From: Barnesiella sp. An22
GTDB lineage: Bacteria; Bacteroidota; Bacteroidia; Bacteroidales; Barnesiellaceae
Direction of reading: 5' to 3'
NCBI RefSeq assembly: GCF_002159975.1
Contig: NZ_NFJR01000011.1
Coordinates: 1 to 64,000, forward strand
DNA length: 64,000 bases
Part shown: in pieces, positions 34,343 through 45,734 of the stretch
How the letters are laid out: each line of letters opens with the position of its first letter
How positions within the stretch are numbered: position 1 is the first letter of the stretch
Translations under genes and position numbers: made by a program
The notes under the pieces: model-generated
The model's database searches: none
What the model saw: only the letters and a program-made list of their open reading frames with translations
Told to the model about the DNA's origin: nothing

Positions 34343-34999
34343 ATGAAAGCAAAAGATATGATATTGCCCGAAATACCCGTCTTGCTGGCCACGATGTCGG
34401 TGAACGAGGCGCGTGCGGCGCTGGAAAGCTCGGCCTGGTCGAGCCTGCCGGTGGTCGACGCGGGCGAGTATGTGGGCATTCTTCAGGCCGGGGAGTTGGC
34501 CGATGTGAACGGCGAAGAGACCGTGGGGCGGGAGAACTGGCGACGTCCGGCCGTGCGTGAGGAGACGCACCTGCTCGATGTGGTGAATCAGTTTGCCCAA
34601 TACACCGACGATGTGCTCCCCGTGGTCGATCAGCATCGCCGCTACGTGGGGGCTATCCCCATCCATGCGGTTATGGTGGCTGTGGCCCGGTTGTGCCAGA
34701 CGTCGTCGCCGGGAGCCATCATCGAACTGGAGATTCCGCGGGCCGACTATTCGGCTACCGAACTTACCCGCCTGGTCGAGGACAATGATTGTCGGGTGAT
34801 GAATTTGATGATACGTCCCGACGAGGAGTCGGGCATGTGGCGGGCTTGCCTGCGTATCGACCGCGAGGATGCCACGCCGGTGCTTCGCTCGCTCGAACGG
34901 TTCGACTACCGGGTGCTGAGTTGCTACCAGTTGCACAGTGCTATGGACGACCGCATCGAACAGCGTATCAAGGAGTTGATGTATTATCTGGAAATGTAG
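34343..34999 (+). CDS. CBS-domain protein with ACT-like C-terminus
   Basis: A 218-residue cytosolic protein. Two CBS motifs occupy about residues 1-125 (LLATMSVNEARAALESSAWSSLPVVD and THLLDVVNQFAQYTDDVLPVVDQHRRYVGAI). A C-terminal ACT-like part (GAIIELEIPRADYSATELTRLVEDNDCRVM) follows. Such pairs usually bind adenosine nucleotides or amino acids and regulate a partner. It ends 5 bases before nadK, so control of NADP supply is a reasonable inference. Confidence 0.8.
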   Translation: MKAKDMILPEIPVLLATMSVNEARAALESSAWSSLPVVDAGEYVGILQAGELADVNGEETVGRENWRRPAVREETHLLDVVNQFAQYTDDVLPVVDQHRRYVGAIPIHAVMVAVARLCQTSSPGAIIELEIPRADYSATELTRLVEDNDCRVMNLMIRPDEESGMWRACLRIDREDATPVLRSLERFDYRVLSCYQLHSAMDDRIEQRIKELMYYLEM

Positions 35000-35004
35000 G
35001 AGGG

Positions 35005-35883
35005 ATGATGAAGATATTGTTGTTTGGCCATAACTACCAGGGAGCCCGCCTGGCACAGGTACACCGGGTGTTGCAGGTCTTGTCGCGCACCGAGGCTTCG
35101 TTGGCGGCGCATCGCGATTTTTACGAACTTCTTTCGCGCGAGCTTCCCGACGTGTGCCGGGGTATCGAGCCGATTGACTGTTGCCGCGACTACCCGGCCG
35201 ACATGGCCTTGAGTATCGGGGGTGACGGCACCTTTTTGCGGGCTGCCGAAAAGATAGGCGACCGGGGTATCCCGGTATTGGGGGTCAATATCGGTCGTCT
35301 GGGTTTTCTGGCCGATGTACCGGCCGAAGAGACCGAGCGGGTCATGAACGAGATTGTGGCCGGTCGGTACAAAATCGAGGAGCGCTCGCTGCTGCAGGTC
35401 GAGCTGTCGGGATTGCCCGAAGGCTTTTGGCCCTATGCCCTCAACGAGGTGGCGGTGCTCAAGCAGGATACCTCGTCGATGATTTCGATTCATACGACGG
35501 TGGGCGAGAGCTATCTCAATACCTATCAGGCCGACGGCCTTATCGTGGCTACCCCCACAGGCTCTACGGCCTACTCGATGAGTGTGGGCGGCCCCATTCT
35601 CATGCCGCAGGCGGCCAACTGGGTTATTTCGCCGGTAGCCCCTCACAGCCTCACCGTGCGGCCATTGGTGGTGAACGACGACGCCTGCATTACCCTGCGG
35701 GTTGACAGCCGCAACCACAGCTATCTGCTGAGTCTCGACGGCCGCTCCATCATGCTCGATACCGATACGCAGGTGGTGCTGCGCAAGGCTCCTTTCCCCA
35801 TCCGGGTGGTGAAGCGGCTGGGCCACAGCTTTGCCGAGACGTTGCGGGCCAAGCTGATGTGGGGGGTCGACAAGCGCGAGTGA
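35005..35883 (+). CDS. nadK: NAD kinase
   Basis: A 292-residue cytosolic enzyme (NAD + ATP to NADP + ADP). The GGDGT motif is at 72-76, and NIGRLGFLAD, LNEVAVLKQDTSSMISI and DGLIVATPTGSTAYSMSVGGPI follow, as in all bacterial NadK. The start is one of two adjacent ATGs (35005/35008), preceded by AGGAGGG. The same frame is open back into the CBS gene, but that part is a shadow. Cotranscribed with the CBS gene. Confidence 0.95.
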   Translation: MMKILLFGHNYQGARLAQVHRVLQVLSRTEASLAAHRDFYELLSRELPDVCRGIEPIDCCRDYPADMALSIGGDGTFLRAAEKIGDRGIPVLGVNIGRLGFLADVPAEETERVMNEIVAGRYKIEERSLLQVELSGLPEGFWPYALNEVAVLKQDTSSMISIHTTVGESYLNTYQADGLIVATPTGSTAYSMSVGGPILMPQAANWVISPVAPHSLTVRPLVVNDDACITLRVDSRNHSYLLSLDGRSIMLDTDTQVVLRKAPFPIRVVKRLGHSFAETLRAKLMWGVDKRE

Positions 35884-35920
35884 GTCGTTGCGCTTTATTA
35901 TCTTCGACCGAATGAAATAG

Positions 35921-35965
35921 CGAACGCCCCGGCGGCCGGTTTGAATCCGGTTGCCGGGGCGTTCG
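35921..35965. terminator. Bidirectional terminator between nadK and the PspC-type gene
   Basis: CGAACGCCCCGGC (35921-35933) pairs perfectly with GCCGGGGCGTTCG (35953-35965); CCGG/CCGG extends the pairing within the loop. There is no T-run. It lies between convergent genes. Confidence 0.65.
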
Positions 35966-35984
35966 GGTGTTTAGGAAGCTATTG

Positions 35985-37058
35985 TTATATGACGAGCAAA
36001 GCGTGTTCGGGGAAGGCGACGAAGGTGGCAAAGAAGAGTCCGGCCAGCGAGAGCAGCCACAGCACCAGCAGCGTGATGTTGAGGGCCGACGATTGCGGTT
36101 GCCAGTGGAAGATGGAGCCCAGTACCAGCCGCAGGATGGCGTAGAGAGGTATCCCGAAGGTGAGCAGCAGCGAGACGGTGAACAGCACCAGTTCCCAGTG
36201 GCCGTTGAGGGCTTCGATGTTTCCGGGGAAAATCGAGATGAATGGTGTGGTGATGGTTGTGGTGCCCAGAACGAAGATACCCAGCAGACTGACGATGCAG
36301 GCAACCAGTGTCGCGATAATCGAGAGGGCAATGATGCCACCGATGACGATAAAGAAAATCTTGAATATGCTGCGGAAAATCTCGCCTGCCGTGCTGCTCA
36401 GCGAGCTGCCGGTCGACTGTCCGCTCGTGTGCTCCTCTTCGACGGCACGGCGTATGTTGTCGACGGTGGGCGTCTCGCCCCGCATCTCAAGCTTCTGAGC
36501 CGTGGTGCGGGCCTCGGGAACGCAAATCCACAACAGCAGATAAATCCATATCGACGAAGCCCACAAAGGCAGCAGCAGAACCAGAATGACGCGCACGAGT
36601 ACTACGTCGACCCCGATGTAGTAGGCAATACCCGAGGCTACACCGCCCAGTACGCGGTTGTCGGGGTCGCGGTAGAGCCGGCGGCTGCGCCGATTGGGTT
36701 CGGGTGTGTTGCCGCCGTTGTTCTCATCGGCGGGTGACGAGGCCGAGGCGGCCTCCCCGGAGGTTTCGCCTTCGTCGGAAGTTTCGTTCTCGAGAGGAGT
36801 CTCTATCTCGTCGGGGCGCCCCATGATGGCAATTACCTCGTTCACCTCCTGGCGGGTAATCACCTGCATGCCGAATCCCAGCCGCTCCTTGAAGAGTTCG
36901 GCAATGCGGCTTTCGATGTCGTTCAGAATCTCCTGTCCGCCCTCTTCGTGGGCAAAGTGCTCGTTGAGCGATTGCAGATAGGCTTCGAGCAGTTCGTAGG
37001 CATCGTCGTCTATGTTGAAGATGGTCTTGTCGAGATTGATGGTTACGGTCTTTTTCAT
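35985..37058 (-). CDS. PspC-domain membrane protein
   Basis: A 357-residue inner-membrane protein. Residues 1-90 are a soluble N-terminal module (MKKTVTINLDKTIFNIDDDAYELLEAYL, GRPDEIE). A PspC domain follows at about 125-190 (RRLYRDPDNRVLGGVASGIAYYIGVDVVLVRVILVLLL). Then come two to four further hydrophobic helices. PspC-type proteins are linked to envelope stress. Encoded just downstream of a PadR regulator (15-base gap), a pairing common in Bacteroidetes. Confidence 0.85.
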   Translation of the reverse strand: MKKTVTINLDKTIFNIDDDAYELLEAYLQSLNEHFAHEEGGQEILNDIESRIAELFKERLGFGMQVITRQEVNEVIAIMGRPDEIETPLENETSDEGETSGEAASASSPADENNGGNTPEPNRRSRRLYRDPDNRVLGGVASGIAYYIGVDVVLVRVILVLLLPLWASSIWIYLLLWICVPEARTTAQKLEMRGETPTVDNIRRAVEEEHTSGQSTGSSLSSTAGEIFRSIFKIFFIVIGGIIALSIIATLVACIVSLLGIFVLGTTTITTPFISIFPGNIEALNGHWELVLFTVSLLLTFGIPLYAILRLVLGSIFHWQPQSSALNITLLVLWLLSLAGLFFATFVAFPEHALLVI

Positions 37059-37073
37059 ATGACAGTCTGGTTT

Positions 37074-37400
37074 TTATTGTTCTTTGATGTGGGCGACAAC
37101 CTGGTTCAGTTCGTTCCAGGCGGTGTCGAGCTCCTGGAGGAAGTGTTCCCCTTCGGGGGTAAGCTCGTAGTATTTGCGGGGAGGGCCCTGGGTCGACTCC
37201 TCCCACACGTAGGTGAGCAGCCCCGAGTTCTTGAGCCGGGTAAGCAGCGGGTAGAGGGTACCTTCGACCACGATGAGCTTCGAGGCTTTGAGCGATTGGA
37301 TAATATCCGACACGTAGGCCCTCCGCTTTTGCAGGATGAGCAGCGTGCAATATTCCAGTATCCCTTTTCGCATCTGCGATTTTACATTGTCTGTATTCAT
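37074..37400 (-). CDS. PadR-family transcriptional regulator
   Basis: A 108-residue winged-helix protein: MRKGILEYCTLLILQKRRAYVSDIIQSLKASKLIVVEGTLYPLLTRLKNSGLLTYVWEES is the PadR N-terminal domain, ending in a short dimerisation helix (DTAWNELNQVVAHIKEQ). It is small, like the PadR-s2 type. It probably represses its own operon with pspC; the upstream DNA has several TAGTAC-like elements. Confidence 0.92.
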   Translation of the reverse strand: MNTDNVKSQMRKGILEYCTLLILQKRRAYVSDIIQSLKASKLIVVEGTLYPLLTRLKNSGLLTYVWEESTQGPPRKYYELTPEGEHFLQELDTAWNELNQVVAHIKEQ

Positions 37401-37420
37401 GCTTAGTACCTTTTACGACA

Positions 37421-37428
37421 CAAATATA
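37421..37428 (-). promoter_or_regulatory. -7 box of the padR-pspC operon
   Basis: Minus-strand TATATTTG 20 bases upstream of the padR ATG. Upstream DNA (37429-37500) has repeated ATAGTA/TAGTAC motifs (near 37433, 37455 and 37491) that could be PadR operators. Confidence 0.5.
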
Positions 37429-37780
37429 GGTATAGTATGGTAACTTGTATTACATAGTACTTGTAAAATAATATATTTTAACACACTGAATAGTACGTAT
37501 AGGGGTGTTTGCCGGCTTGGTATGGATGGATTGGGAGCGGAGTGAGGTAGGGTGGGCGGGGAAGGCCGGTGGTGGCAGTGGCCCATGTGCCGCTGGAGGT
37601 CGAATGGTCCGGGAGTAAGGGGTATGACCGGGGTGGATTTCTGTGGCGGTTTATGTGCGGTTTGGGATTGTGTGTCGGTAGAAGTAGCAGGAGGGGGTGA
37701 ACCTGTGCGGGGCCTTATGGCATGGTTGGGGGATGGTTTGGGGTGGAGGCGGCATTCGTATTTTTGCAACGCCCTATGTA

Positions 37781-37811
37781 TTGTTTAGGTATAGCCGTTG
37801 CACTATCTTTG
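37781..37811 (+). promoter_or_regulatory. Promoter of the YgjP-type gene
   Basis: TTG (37781-37783) and TATCTTTG (37804-37811) are 20 bases apart. The ATG is 23 bases downstream at 37835. This rules out the longer open frame starting at 37697. Confidence 0.6.
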
Positions 37812-37834
37812 TCGGGAAAAGGAGATTTGTTCCG

Positions 37835-38545
37835 ATGGAGACATTTGACGACGAAGAGTTCGGTACGGTACAGGTTCGGCCCGACAGCAGGGCCCGACGT
37901 CTGATATTCCGCGTGAAGGAGGGGGTGATGCAGATTACCTGTCCGACCGGATACTCGCTGGGGCGGGTGCAGACAATTGTCGACGAGAATCGGGAGCGGC
38001 TGCGGCGGCTGATGGTCCGGGGCGAGGTGGTGCAGCAACGGCGGCAGCTCACGGTGGGCGACCGCATTCCCTGCTACGGCGGTCATATCGAGCTGTTGTC
38101 CGGTCGGTTGCCCGACTGTATTCTCTTCCGATACGAGGGTACTACCTTGCAGGTGCTCTGCCCGCCGGGTACCGATCTGAACGAGCCCCGGGTGCGGCAG
38201 CAGCTCTCGCGCGGGGTTTGCCGCCTCATGTACCGGCGGGCTCAGGAGGTGTTACCCCGTCGGTTGGCCGAGGTGGCCCGTCGGGTAGGCGCCTCGCCGA
38301 GAGAGGTGACCATCGGGCGGGGCCGGCGTAAATTGGGGCACTGCACCCGCAGCAAGTCGATACAGTTGTCGTATTGTCTCATGTTCCTGCCCGAGCCGTT
38401 GATCGACTATGTCATCTGTCACGAACTGGCTCATTTACAACAGATGAATCACGGGCCACAGTTTCACGCGCTGTGTAACCGATATTGTGGCGGCGAAGAG
38501 CTTGCGCTGCGCAAACAGTTGCGGGCATTCACCTTTTTGTTCTAA
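37835..38545 (+). CDS. YgjP/DUF45-family metal-dependent hydrolase
   Basis: A 236-residue protein. The C-terminal zinc motif H196-ELA-H200 with NHGPQFHALCNRYC following is that of the YgjP (M48-like) family. Upstream, GRGRRKLGHCTRSKSIQLSYCLMFLPEPLIDYVICHELAH is characteristic. Its substrate is unknown. The N-terminal ~100 residues are the family beta domain. Single gene. Confidence 0.88.
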   Translation: METFDDEEFGTVQVRPDSRARRLIFRVKEGVMQITCPTGYSLGRVQTIVDENRERLRRLMVRGEVVQQRRQLTVGDRIPCYGGHIELLSGRLPDCILFRYEGTTLQVLCPPGTDLNEPRVRQQLSRGVCRLMYRRAQEVLPRRLAEVARRVGASPREVTIGRGRRKLGHCTRSKSIQLSYCLMFLPEPLIDYVICHELAHLQQMNHGPQFHALCNRYCGGEELALRKQLRAFTFLF

Positions 38546-38626
38546 TAAATAAGATTATATAATGCAAAAAATATTTAAATTATAGGCGCGAAATATTCTA
38601 TTTCGAGGGCTGTCAGGCCGGTAGAG

Positions 38627-38657
38627 TTGTGTATTATATAATATTGTACTATCTTTG
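38627..38657 (+). promoter_or_regulatory. Promoter of the rimP-nusA-infB operon
   Basis: TTGT (38627-38630) and TATCTTTG (38650-38657) have 19-20-base spacing. The leader to the rimP ATG is about 60 bases. Confidence 0.65.
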
Positions 38658-38720
38658 TGGCGATAGGAATGGAAGAGGGGGCAATGATGTCCCCTCGTTT
38701 TTTTCACTACAATAACCGTT

Positions 38721-39188
38721 ATGATAGACAAAAAAGAGTTAGCGACATGGGTCGAGGAGGGGTTGGCCGGTACCGACTGTTTTCTGGTCGATGTACAGGT
38801 GAGTCCCGACAACGTATTGACCGTAGAGATTGATAACGAAGAGGGGGTAGATATAGACCGCTGTGTGGCCCTGCACCGTTTTTTGGAATCGAAACTCGAT
38901 CGCGATGTCGAGGATTATGAACTGGAGGTAGGCTCGGCCGGAATCACTTCGCCCTTCAAGGTCTTGGGGCAGTACAAGAAGAATATAGGCAACGAGGTCG
39001 AGGTGCTGACCAAAGACGGCCGCAAGCTGACCGGCGTATTGAAGAGCGCCGATGCCGACCGGTTTGTCGTGACGGTAACCCGGAAGGTGAAGAGCGAAAC
39101 CAGCAAACGCAAAGTCGAGGTGGAGGAAGACATCGTTCTGGGATACGACGAAGTAAAATATACAAAATATCTAATCAGATTTAAATAA
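38721..39188 (+). CDS. rimP: Ribosome maturation factor RimP
   Basis: A 155-residue 30S-assembly factor. The N-terminal alpha/beta domain (LAGTDCFLVDVQVSPDNVLTVEIDNEEGVDIDRCVALHRFLESKLD) and DYELEVGSAGITSPFKVLGQYKKNIGNEVEV (the RimP core leading to the SH3-like C-terminal domain) are clear. First gene of an operon whose next gene is nusA, starting 1 base after the rimP stop. Confidence 0.93.
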   Translation: MIDKKELATWVEEGLAGTDCFLVDVQVSPDNVLTVEIDNEEGVDIDRCVALHRFLESKLDRDVEDYELEVGSAGITSPFKVLGQYKKNIGNEVEVLTKDGRKLTGVLKSADADRFVVTVTRKVKSETSKRKVEVEEDIVLGYDEVKYTKYLIRFK

Positions 39189-39189
39189 T

Positions 39190-40443
39190 ATGGCAAAAAA
39201 AGAGGAACCCGTAAGCATGGTCGATACCTTTGCTGAGTTCAAAGAGTTGAAGAACATCGAGATAACCACGATGATCAGTGTGCTGGAAGAATCTTTCCGG
39301 AATGTGTTGGCAAAGATGTTCGGGACCGACGAAAATTTCGATATAATCGTGAACCCCACCAAGGGCGATTTTGAGATATGGCGCAACCGCGAAATCGTGG
39401 AGGATGGTGCCGTGACCGACAGCAACCTGCAGGTATCGCTCTCGGAGGCCCGCAAGACCGACCCCGACTTCGAGGTGGGCGAGGAGATGACCGACGAGGT
39501 TCACTTCGAGAAGTTCGGCCGTCGTGCCATTCTGAACCTGCGTCAGACGCTGGCTTCGAAGATTCTCGATTTGCAGAAAGATGCCATTTACAACAAATAC
39601 AAGGATAAAATCGGCGAGTTGGTAAGCGCCGAAGTTTACCAGATCTGGAAAAAAGAGATGTTGCTCATCGACGACGACAACAATGAGTTGCTGCTGCCGA
39701 AGACCGAGCAGATTCCGTCGGACTTCTACCGGAAGGGCGAGACCGTGCGGGCTGTGGTGCTCGACGTCGATAACAAGAACAACAATCCCAAGATTATCGT
39801 TTCGCGTACGTCGAACGACTTCTTGCGCCGGTTGTTCGAACTCGAGGTGCCCGAGATTCACGACGGGCTCATCATTATCCGCGCCATTGCCCGCATCCCG
39901 GGCGAGCGTGCCAAGATAGCCGTCGAGTCGTACGACGACCGCATCGACCCCGTAGGAGCCTGCGTGGGTGTGAAGGGGTCGCGTATCCACGGTATCGTGC
40001 GCGAACTGCGCAACGAGAATATCGACGTGATCAACTACACCTCCAACCCCTCGCTGTTTATCCAGCGTGCCCTGAGCCCTGCCAAAATCTCGTCCATCCG
40101 CTTGAACGAGGAGGAGAAGAAGGCCGAGGTATTCCTCAAGCCCGAGGAGGTTTCGCTGGCCATCGGTAAGGGCGGTTTGAATATCAAGCTGGCCTGCATG
40201 CTTACCGGCTACAACATCGATGTATATCGCGACATCGACGAGGATGAAGAGGAGGATATCTACCTCGACGAGTTCAGAGACGAGATCGACGACTGGGTAA
40301 TCGAGGCCCTGAAGGGTATCGGTTGCGCCACGGCCAAGAGTGTGCTGGCCTTGCCGCGTGAGACCTTGATCGAAAAAGCCGACCTCGAAGAGAACACCGT
40401 AGACGAGGTGCTCTCTATCCTGAAAGCGGAGTTTGAAGAATAA
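39190..40443 (+). CDS. nusA: Transcription elongation/termination factor NusA
   Basis: A 417-residue cytosolic RNA polymerase cofactor. The N-terminal domain is followed by S1 ([38 protein letters not shown]) and KH1/KH2 ([55 protein letters not shown]). A short acidic C-terminus contains one helix-hairpin-like segment ([28 protein letters not shown]). Shorter than E. coli NusA because the two acidic repeats are absent, as is usual in Bacteroidetes. Confidence 0.95.
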   Translation: MAKKEEPVSMVDTFAEFKELKNIEITTMISVLEESFRNVLAKMFGTDENFDIIVNPTKGDFEIWRNREIVEDGAVTDSNLQVSLSEARKTDPDFEVGEEMTDEVHFEKFGRRAILNLRQTLASKILDLQKDAIYNKYKDKIGELVSAEVYQIWKKEMLLIDDDNNELLLPKTEQIPSDFYRKGETVRAVVLDVDNKNNNPKIIVSRTSNDFLRRLFELEVPEIHDGLIIIRAIARIPGERAKIAVESYDDRIDPVGACVGVKGSRIHGIVRELRNENIDVINYTSNPSLFIQRALSPAKISSIRLNEEEKKAEVFLKPEEVSLAIGKGGLNIKLACMLTGYNIDVYRDIDEDEEEDIYLDEFRDEIDDWVIEALKGIGCATAKSVLALPRETLIEKADLEENTVDEVLSILKAEFEE

Positions 40444-40535
40444 TCCGCTTCGGGGCCGCCATGGTGTGCGGCCTCGCGCCCCTGGGGCGAAAGGCCCCTT
40501 TTCATTCTTCCATTATTTATAAACTAAAACTGAGT

Positions 40536-43460
40536 ATGTCGATAAGGTTAAATAAAGTAGCAAGAGATTTGAATGTGGGAATTCAGACGGCTGTCGAATT
40601 CCTTCAAAAGAAAGGTTTCACGGTAGAGGCCAACCCCAACGCCAAGATAACCGACGAACAGTATGCCCTGCTCGTTAAGGAGTTCAGTAAGGATAAAAGT
40701 CTGAAACTCGAGTCGGAAAGTATCAGCCTTGAGCGGCATAAGGAGAGAGCGAAAGCCGCGGCTTCGGCCGAACCCGAAACGGCTCCGGTCAAAGAGGAGC
40801 CGAAAGAGGTGAAAACGGTTATCCCCGAGCCGCAGCGTCCCAAAGTGGTGGGCCATGTTGATCTCGATGCCCTCAATCGACCCAAGTCGGCCGACCACAG
40901 CAAGCCTCGGGAGACGCCTGTCGAGAAGAAAGAGGAGCCCAAGCCTGCCGAGAAACCGGTCGAAGAGAAGAAGAGCGAGGCAACTCCTGCCCTCGAGGTT
41001 CCCAAGCCTCAGGTCGAGAAGCCCGCTCAGCCTGTGCAACCGGCTCAACCGGTGCAGCCTGCTGCTCCCGCCGAGCCCCAAAAGCCCGAGCCCGCACCGG
41101 CTGCCGAAGCTCCGGCCGCGCCGGCAAAATCCCAGGAATCTCCCGCTGCTCCTGCTCAGGAATCTCCCGAAACGGTCGAAAAGCGCGACGACGAAGTCTT
41201 TACGCTGGGTCGTCCTGCCTTCACCTCGAGCATCAATGTGGTAGGCCGTATCGACCTCGATGCGTTGAACCAGCAGACTCGCCCGAAGAAAAAGAGCAAG
41301 GAGGAGAAACGCAAAGAGCGTGAGAACAAGGAGAAACAGCGTCAGGAAGCTCACAAGGCTGCTACGGGCGGAAACGACGATGCCAACTCGCAAGGCGGCG
41401 AACGTCGTAAACGTCAACGCATCAACAAGGAGAAAGTCGACATCTCGAAGAGCATTTCGTCGATGGGCGGCAACCAGCCGGCCCGGGGCGGAAACGGTAA
41501 GAACAACGGTGGCGGCAACAAACCGAATAAGCAGAAACAACGTCCCATCAAAGCCGAAGTGAGCGAAGAGGACGTTCAGAAACAAATCAAGGAGACGCTG
41601 GCCCGCCTGACTACCAAGGGTCAGAAGAAGTCGGCCAAATGGCGTAAGGAGAAACGCGAGGCCTTCTCGAATCGCGAGCGCGAACTCGCCGAAATGGAAG
41701 AGGCCGAAAGCAAGGTATTGAAATTGACCGAATTTGTGACGGCTAACGACCTGGCTTCGATGATGAATGTGCCGGTGAACGAAGTAATTGCTACTTGCAT
41801 GAGCATTGGCATGATGGTGTCGATCAACCAGCGCCTCGATGCCGAGACCATCAATATCGTGGCCGAGGAGTTTGGTTTCAAGACCGAGTATGTGAGTGCC
41901 GAGGTAGTCGAAGCCATTCACGAAGAGGAGGACAAGGAGGAAGACCTGCAGTCGCGTCCGCCGGTAGTTACCGTGATGGGTCACGTAGACCACGGTAAAA
42001 CCTCGTTGCTCGACTACATCCGCAACTCCAACGTGATTGCCGGCGAGGCCGGTGGTATCACGCAGCACATTGGTGCCTACAATGTGAAGCTCGACGACGG
42101 CCGTCGCATCACCTTCCTCGATACGCCGGGTCACGAAGCCTTCACCGCCATGCGTGCCCGCGGTGCCCAGATGACCGATATTGCCATCATCATCGTGGCA
42201 GCCGACGACAACGTGATGCCGCAGACGGTCGAGGCCATCAACCACGCTTCGGCTGCCGGTGTGCCCATTGTCTTTGCCATCAACAAAATCGATAAACCCA
42301 ATGCCAACCCCGACAAAATCAAGGAGGAGCTGGCCAATATGAACTATCTGGTCGAAGACTGGGGCGGAAAATATCAGTCGCAGGAGATTTCGGCCAAGAA
42401 GGGTACCGGAGTGCACGAACTCATGGAGAAGGTGCTGCTCGAGGCCGAACTGCTCGATCTGAAGGCCAACCCCAACCGCAAGGCCACGGGTACGATTATC
42501 GAGTCGACCCTCGACAAGGGCCGGGGCTATGTAGCCACCGTGCTGGTACAGAACGGAACCCTGCACAAGGGCGATGTGGTGCTGGCCGGTACCAACCACG
42601 GCCGTGTGAAGGCGATGTTCAACGAGCGTAATGCCCGCATCGAGTCGGCCGGTCCGTCGGCCCCGGTACAGATACTGGGCTTGAACGGAGCCCCGCAGGC
42701 CGGTGATACCTTCCACGTGATGGATACCGAGCAAGAGGCTCGCGAGATTGCCAACAAGCGTGAGCAACTGCAACGCGAGCTGGGCCTGCGTACCCACAAG
42801 CTGCTTACGCTCGACGACATAGGCCGTCGTATTGCCGTAGGCAACTTCCAGGAGTTGAACCTGGTTGTGAAGGGCGACGTAGACGGTTCGGTCGAGGCTC
42901 TGAGCGACTCGCTCATCAAACTCTCCACCCCCGAGATTCAGATCAACGTGCTGCACAAGGCCGTGGGTCAAATCTCCGAGTCGGATATTACGCTGGCCGC
43001 CGCCTCCAACGCCATCATCATCGGCTTCCAGGTGCGTCCCTCGGTAGCCGCCCGCCGGTTGGCCGAGAAAGAGGGCGTAGACATCCGTCTCTACTCCATC
43101 ATCTACGATGCCATCGAAGAGGTGAAGGCCGCCATGGAGGGTATGTTGTCGCCCGAAATCAAAGAAGAGATTCTGGGTACGGCCGAGGTTCTCGAGACCT
43201 ACCACATCACCAAGGTGGGCACGGTAGCCGGCTGTATCGTGAAGGAGGGCAAGATCAAACGCTCGAGCAAGATACGGTTGATTCGCGACGGTATCGTTAT
43301 TTACAGCGGCGACCTGGGCTCGTTGAAACGCTTCAAGGACGATGTCAAAGAGGTGACTACCGGCTTTGAGTGTGGTTTGAACATTGCCAACTACAACGAT
43401 GTGAAAGTGGGCGACCTCGTCGAAGCCTACGAAGAGGTAGAAGTGAAGAAAACCCTGTAA
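40536..43460 (+). CDS. infB: Translation initiation factor IF-2
   Basis: A 974-residue GTPase that loads fMet-tRNA on the 30S subunit. IF2N ([27 protein letters not shown]) is followed by a long Pro/Ala/Glu/Lys linker (about 70-270). A Lys/Arg-rich stretch precedes a second IF2N. The G domain has GHVDHGKTS (near 480), DTPGHEAFT and NKIDKP, then the EF-Tu-like domains II-IV. Start ATG 40536 (MSIRLNKV) matches the family; the frame is open back to 40461. Cotranscribed with nusA. Confidence 0.95.
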   Translation: MSIRLNKVARDLNVGIQTAVEFLQKKGFTVEANPNAKITDEQYALLVKEFSKDKSLKLESESISLERHKERAKAAASAEPETAPVKEEPKEVKTVIPEPQRPKVVGHVDLDALNRPKSADHSKPRETPVEKKEEPKPAEKPVEEKKSEATPALEVPKPQVEKPAQPVQPAQPVQPAAPAEPQKPEPAPAAEAPAAPAKSQESPAAPAQESPETVEKRDDEVFTLGRPAFTSSINVVGRIDLDALNQQTRPKKKSKEEKRKERENKEKQRQEAHKAATGGNDDANSQGGERRKRQRINKEKVDISKSISSMGGNQPARGGNGKNNGGGNKPNKQKQRPIKAEVSEEDVQKQIKETLARLTTKGQKKSAKWRKEKREAFSNRERELAEMEEAESKVLKLTEFVTANDLASMMNVPVNEVIATCMSIGMMVSINQRLDAETINIVAEEFGFKTEYVSAEVVEAIHEEEDKEEDLQSRPPVVTVMGHVDHGKTSLLDYIRNSNVIAGEAGGITQHIGAYNVKLDDGRRITFLDTPGHEAFTAMRARGAQMTDIAIIIVAADDNVMPQTVEAINHASAAGVPIVFAINKIDKPNANPDKIKEELANMNYLVEDWGGKYQSQEISAKKGTGVHELMEKVLLEAELLDLKANPNRKATGTIIESTLDKGRGYVATVLVQNGTLHKGDVVLAGTNHGRVKAMFNERNARIESAGPSAPVQILGLNGAPQAGDTFHVMDTEQEAREIANKREQLQRELGLRTHKLLTLDDIGRRIAVGNFQELNLVVKGDVDGSVEALSDSLIKLSTPEIQINVLHKAVGQISESDITLAAASNAIIIGFQVRPSVAARRLAEKEGVDIRLYSIIYDAIEEVKAAMEGMLSPEIKEEILGTAEVLETYHITKVGTVAGCIVKEGKIKRSSKIRLIRDGIVIYSGDLGSLKRFKDDVKEVTTGFECGLNIANYNDVKVGDLVEAYEEVEVKKTL

Positions 43461-43490
43461 GCCGTCAGGCCCAGGGCAAATGAGATAGAC

Positions 43491-43525
43491 AAGGCTGCTC
43501 CGGGAGACGGGGCGGCCTTTGTTTT
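43491..43525 (+). terminator. Intrinsic terminator of the rimP-nusA-infB operon
   Basis: AAGGCTGCTCC (43491-43501) pairs with GGGGCGGCCTT (43509-43519), with two G-T pairs, then TGTTTTCCC. It separates this operon from cvpA-suf. Confidence 0.7.
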
Positions 43526-43597
43526 CCCGCTTCATGTGTGTTATCCCTCTTTAACGGATAATAAGACCGAAAACTCTGCTATTCAAAATAAAAAAAG

Positions 43598-43605
43598 TAA
43601 TTTTG
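43598..43605 (+). promoter_or_regulatory. -7 box of the cvpA-sufBCDS operon
   Basis: TAATTTTG 28 bases upstream of the cvpA ATG. The -33 region is weak. Confidence 0.5.
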
Positions 43606-43633
43606 CACCATTAACCAAACGCGAGCCGAAGCG

Positions 43634-44209
43634 ATGAACTATATCGATTTTATCATAGTGCTGATTGTCCTTATAGGTGCCTTGTACGGACTCATCAAGG
43701 GGGTGTTCCGCCAATTGGGTTCGTTGGGGGGCTTCGTAGCGGGTGTGTTGGTCTCGCGGTTGTTCGGCGGTTCGTTTGCCTCGTTGCTGCAACAGATGTT
43801 CGACTTGCCTGCCGGTGTAAGCCGCATAGCCGCCTACTCGCTGCTCTTCCTGCTGGTCTATCTCATCTGCTTGCAGTTGATGCGGCTCATCCACCACATC
43901 TCCCACCAGGTGGCGCTGGGGTGGCTCGACCGCTTGGCCGGAGCTCTGTTTGGTGCCCTCAAATACCTGGTTATCTTTAGTATACTGTTGAATCTCGTCC
44001 ATATCATCGATCCCAAAGTGCGAATGCTCCCGGCCCGCGAGGTATCCACCTCGCATCTCTACGGATATGCCTTGCGCATTGCTCCGGCTCTTTTTGCCAT
44101 AGCTCAGGAGCAGCTCTCGGCCGAAAACAAACCCGCTCTCCGGTTGTTAACACCTTGTACGATATGCGACGACTCCTATCTCTGTTGTGAAAATTGTAAA
44201 GCCGATTGA
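43634..44209 (+). CDS. CvpA-family membrane protein
   Basis: A 191-residue inner-membrane protein with four hydrophobic helices; the N-terminal [40 protein letters not shown] is the CvpA signature. The soluble C-terminus is Cys-rich ([14 protein letters not shown]), which is not typical of CvpA and could bind metal. Its stop is 2 bases before the sufB ATG, so it is cotranscribed with the suf genes. CvpA proteins have been linked to colicin V export and envelope integrity. Confidence 0.85.
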   Translation: MNYIDFIIVLIVLIGALYGLIKGVFRQLGSLGGFVAGVLVSRLFGGSFASLLQQMFDLPAGVSRIAAYSLLFLLVYLICLQLMRLIHHISHQVALGWLDRLAGALFGALKYLVIFSILLNLVHIIDPKVRMLPAREVSTSHLYGYALRIAPALFAIAQEQLSAENKPALRLLTPCTICDDSYLCCENCKAD

Positions 44210-44211
44210 AA

Positions 44212-45663
<1,452 letters not shown>

Positions 45664-45734
45664 ACTGCCGTACCCCACATCGGCGACAGGCTGCGGCCGA
45701 ATAGTAAAACAGAAAAAAATAAAACCAGATATCT

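Larger units (their letters stand above)
37401..37834. other. 434-bp intergenic region with strong G-over-C skew
   Basis: No gene is supported. The left 100 bases are AT-rich promoter DNA of padR. About 37500-37760 is strikingly G- and GT-rich on the plus strand with few C, and overlapping low-complexity ORFs occur in both directions. The right end carries the promoter of the YgjP-type gene. Confidence 0.6.

Noticed and set aside
34789-35007. 5' extension of nadK into the CBS gene
   Set aside because: The NadK family begins at KILLFG and there is an AGGAGGG before the ATGs at 35005/35008. The extension is a shadow of the CBS gene.
37413-37769. Minus-strand ORF of 118 codons in the G-rich intergenic region
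   Set aside because: Low-complexity Pro/His/Thr/Ser translation of the skewed DNA, with no start signal or motif.
40548-43535. Minus-strand ORF of 995 codons antisense to infB
   Set aside because: It mirrors the whole IF-2 gene and has no domain or start context. Long shadows are expected with this codon use.
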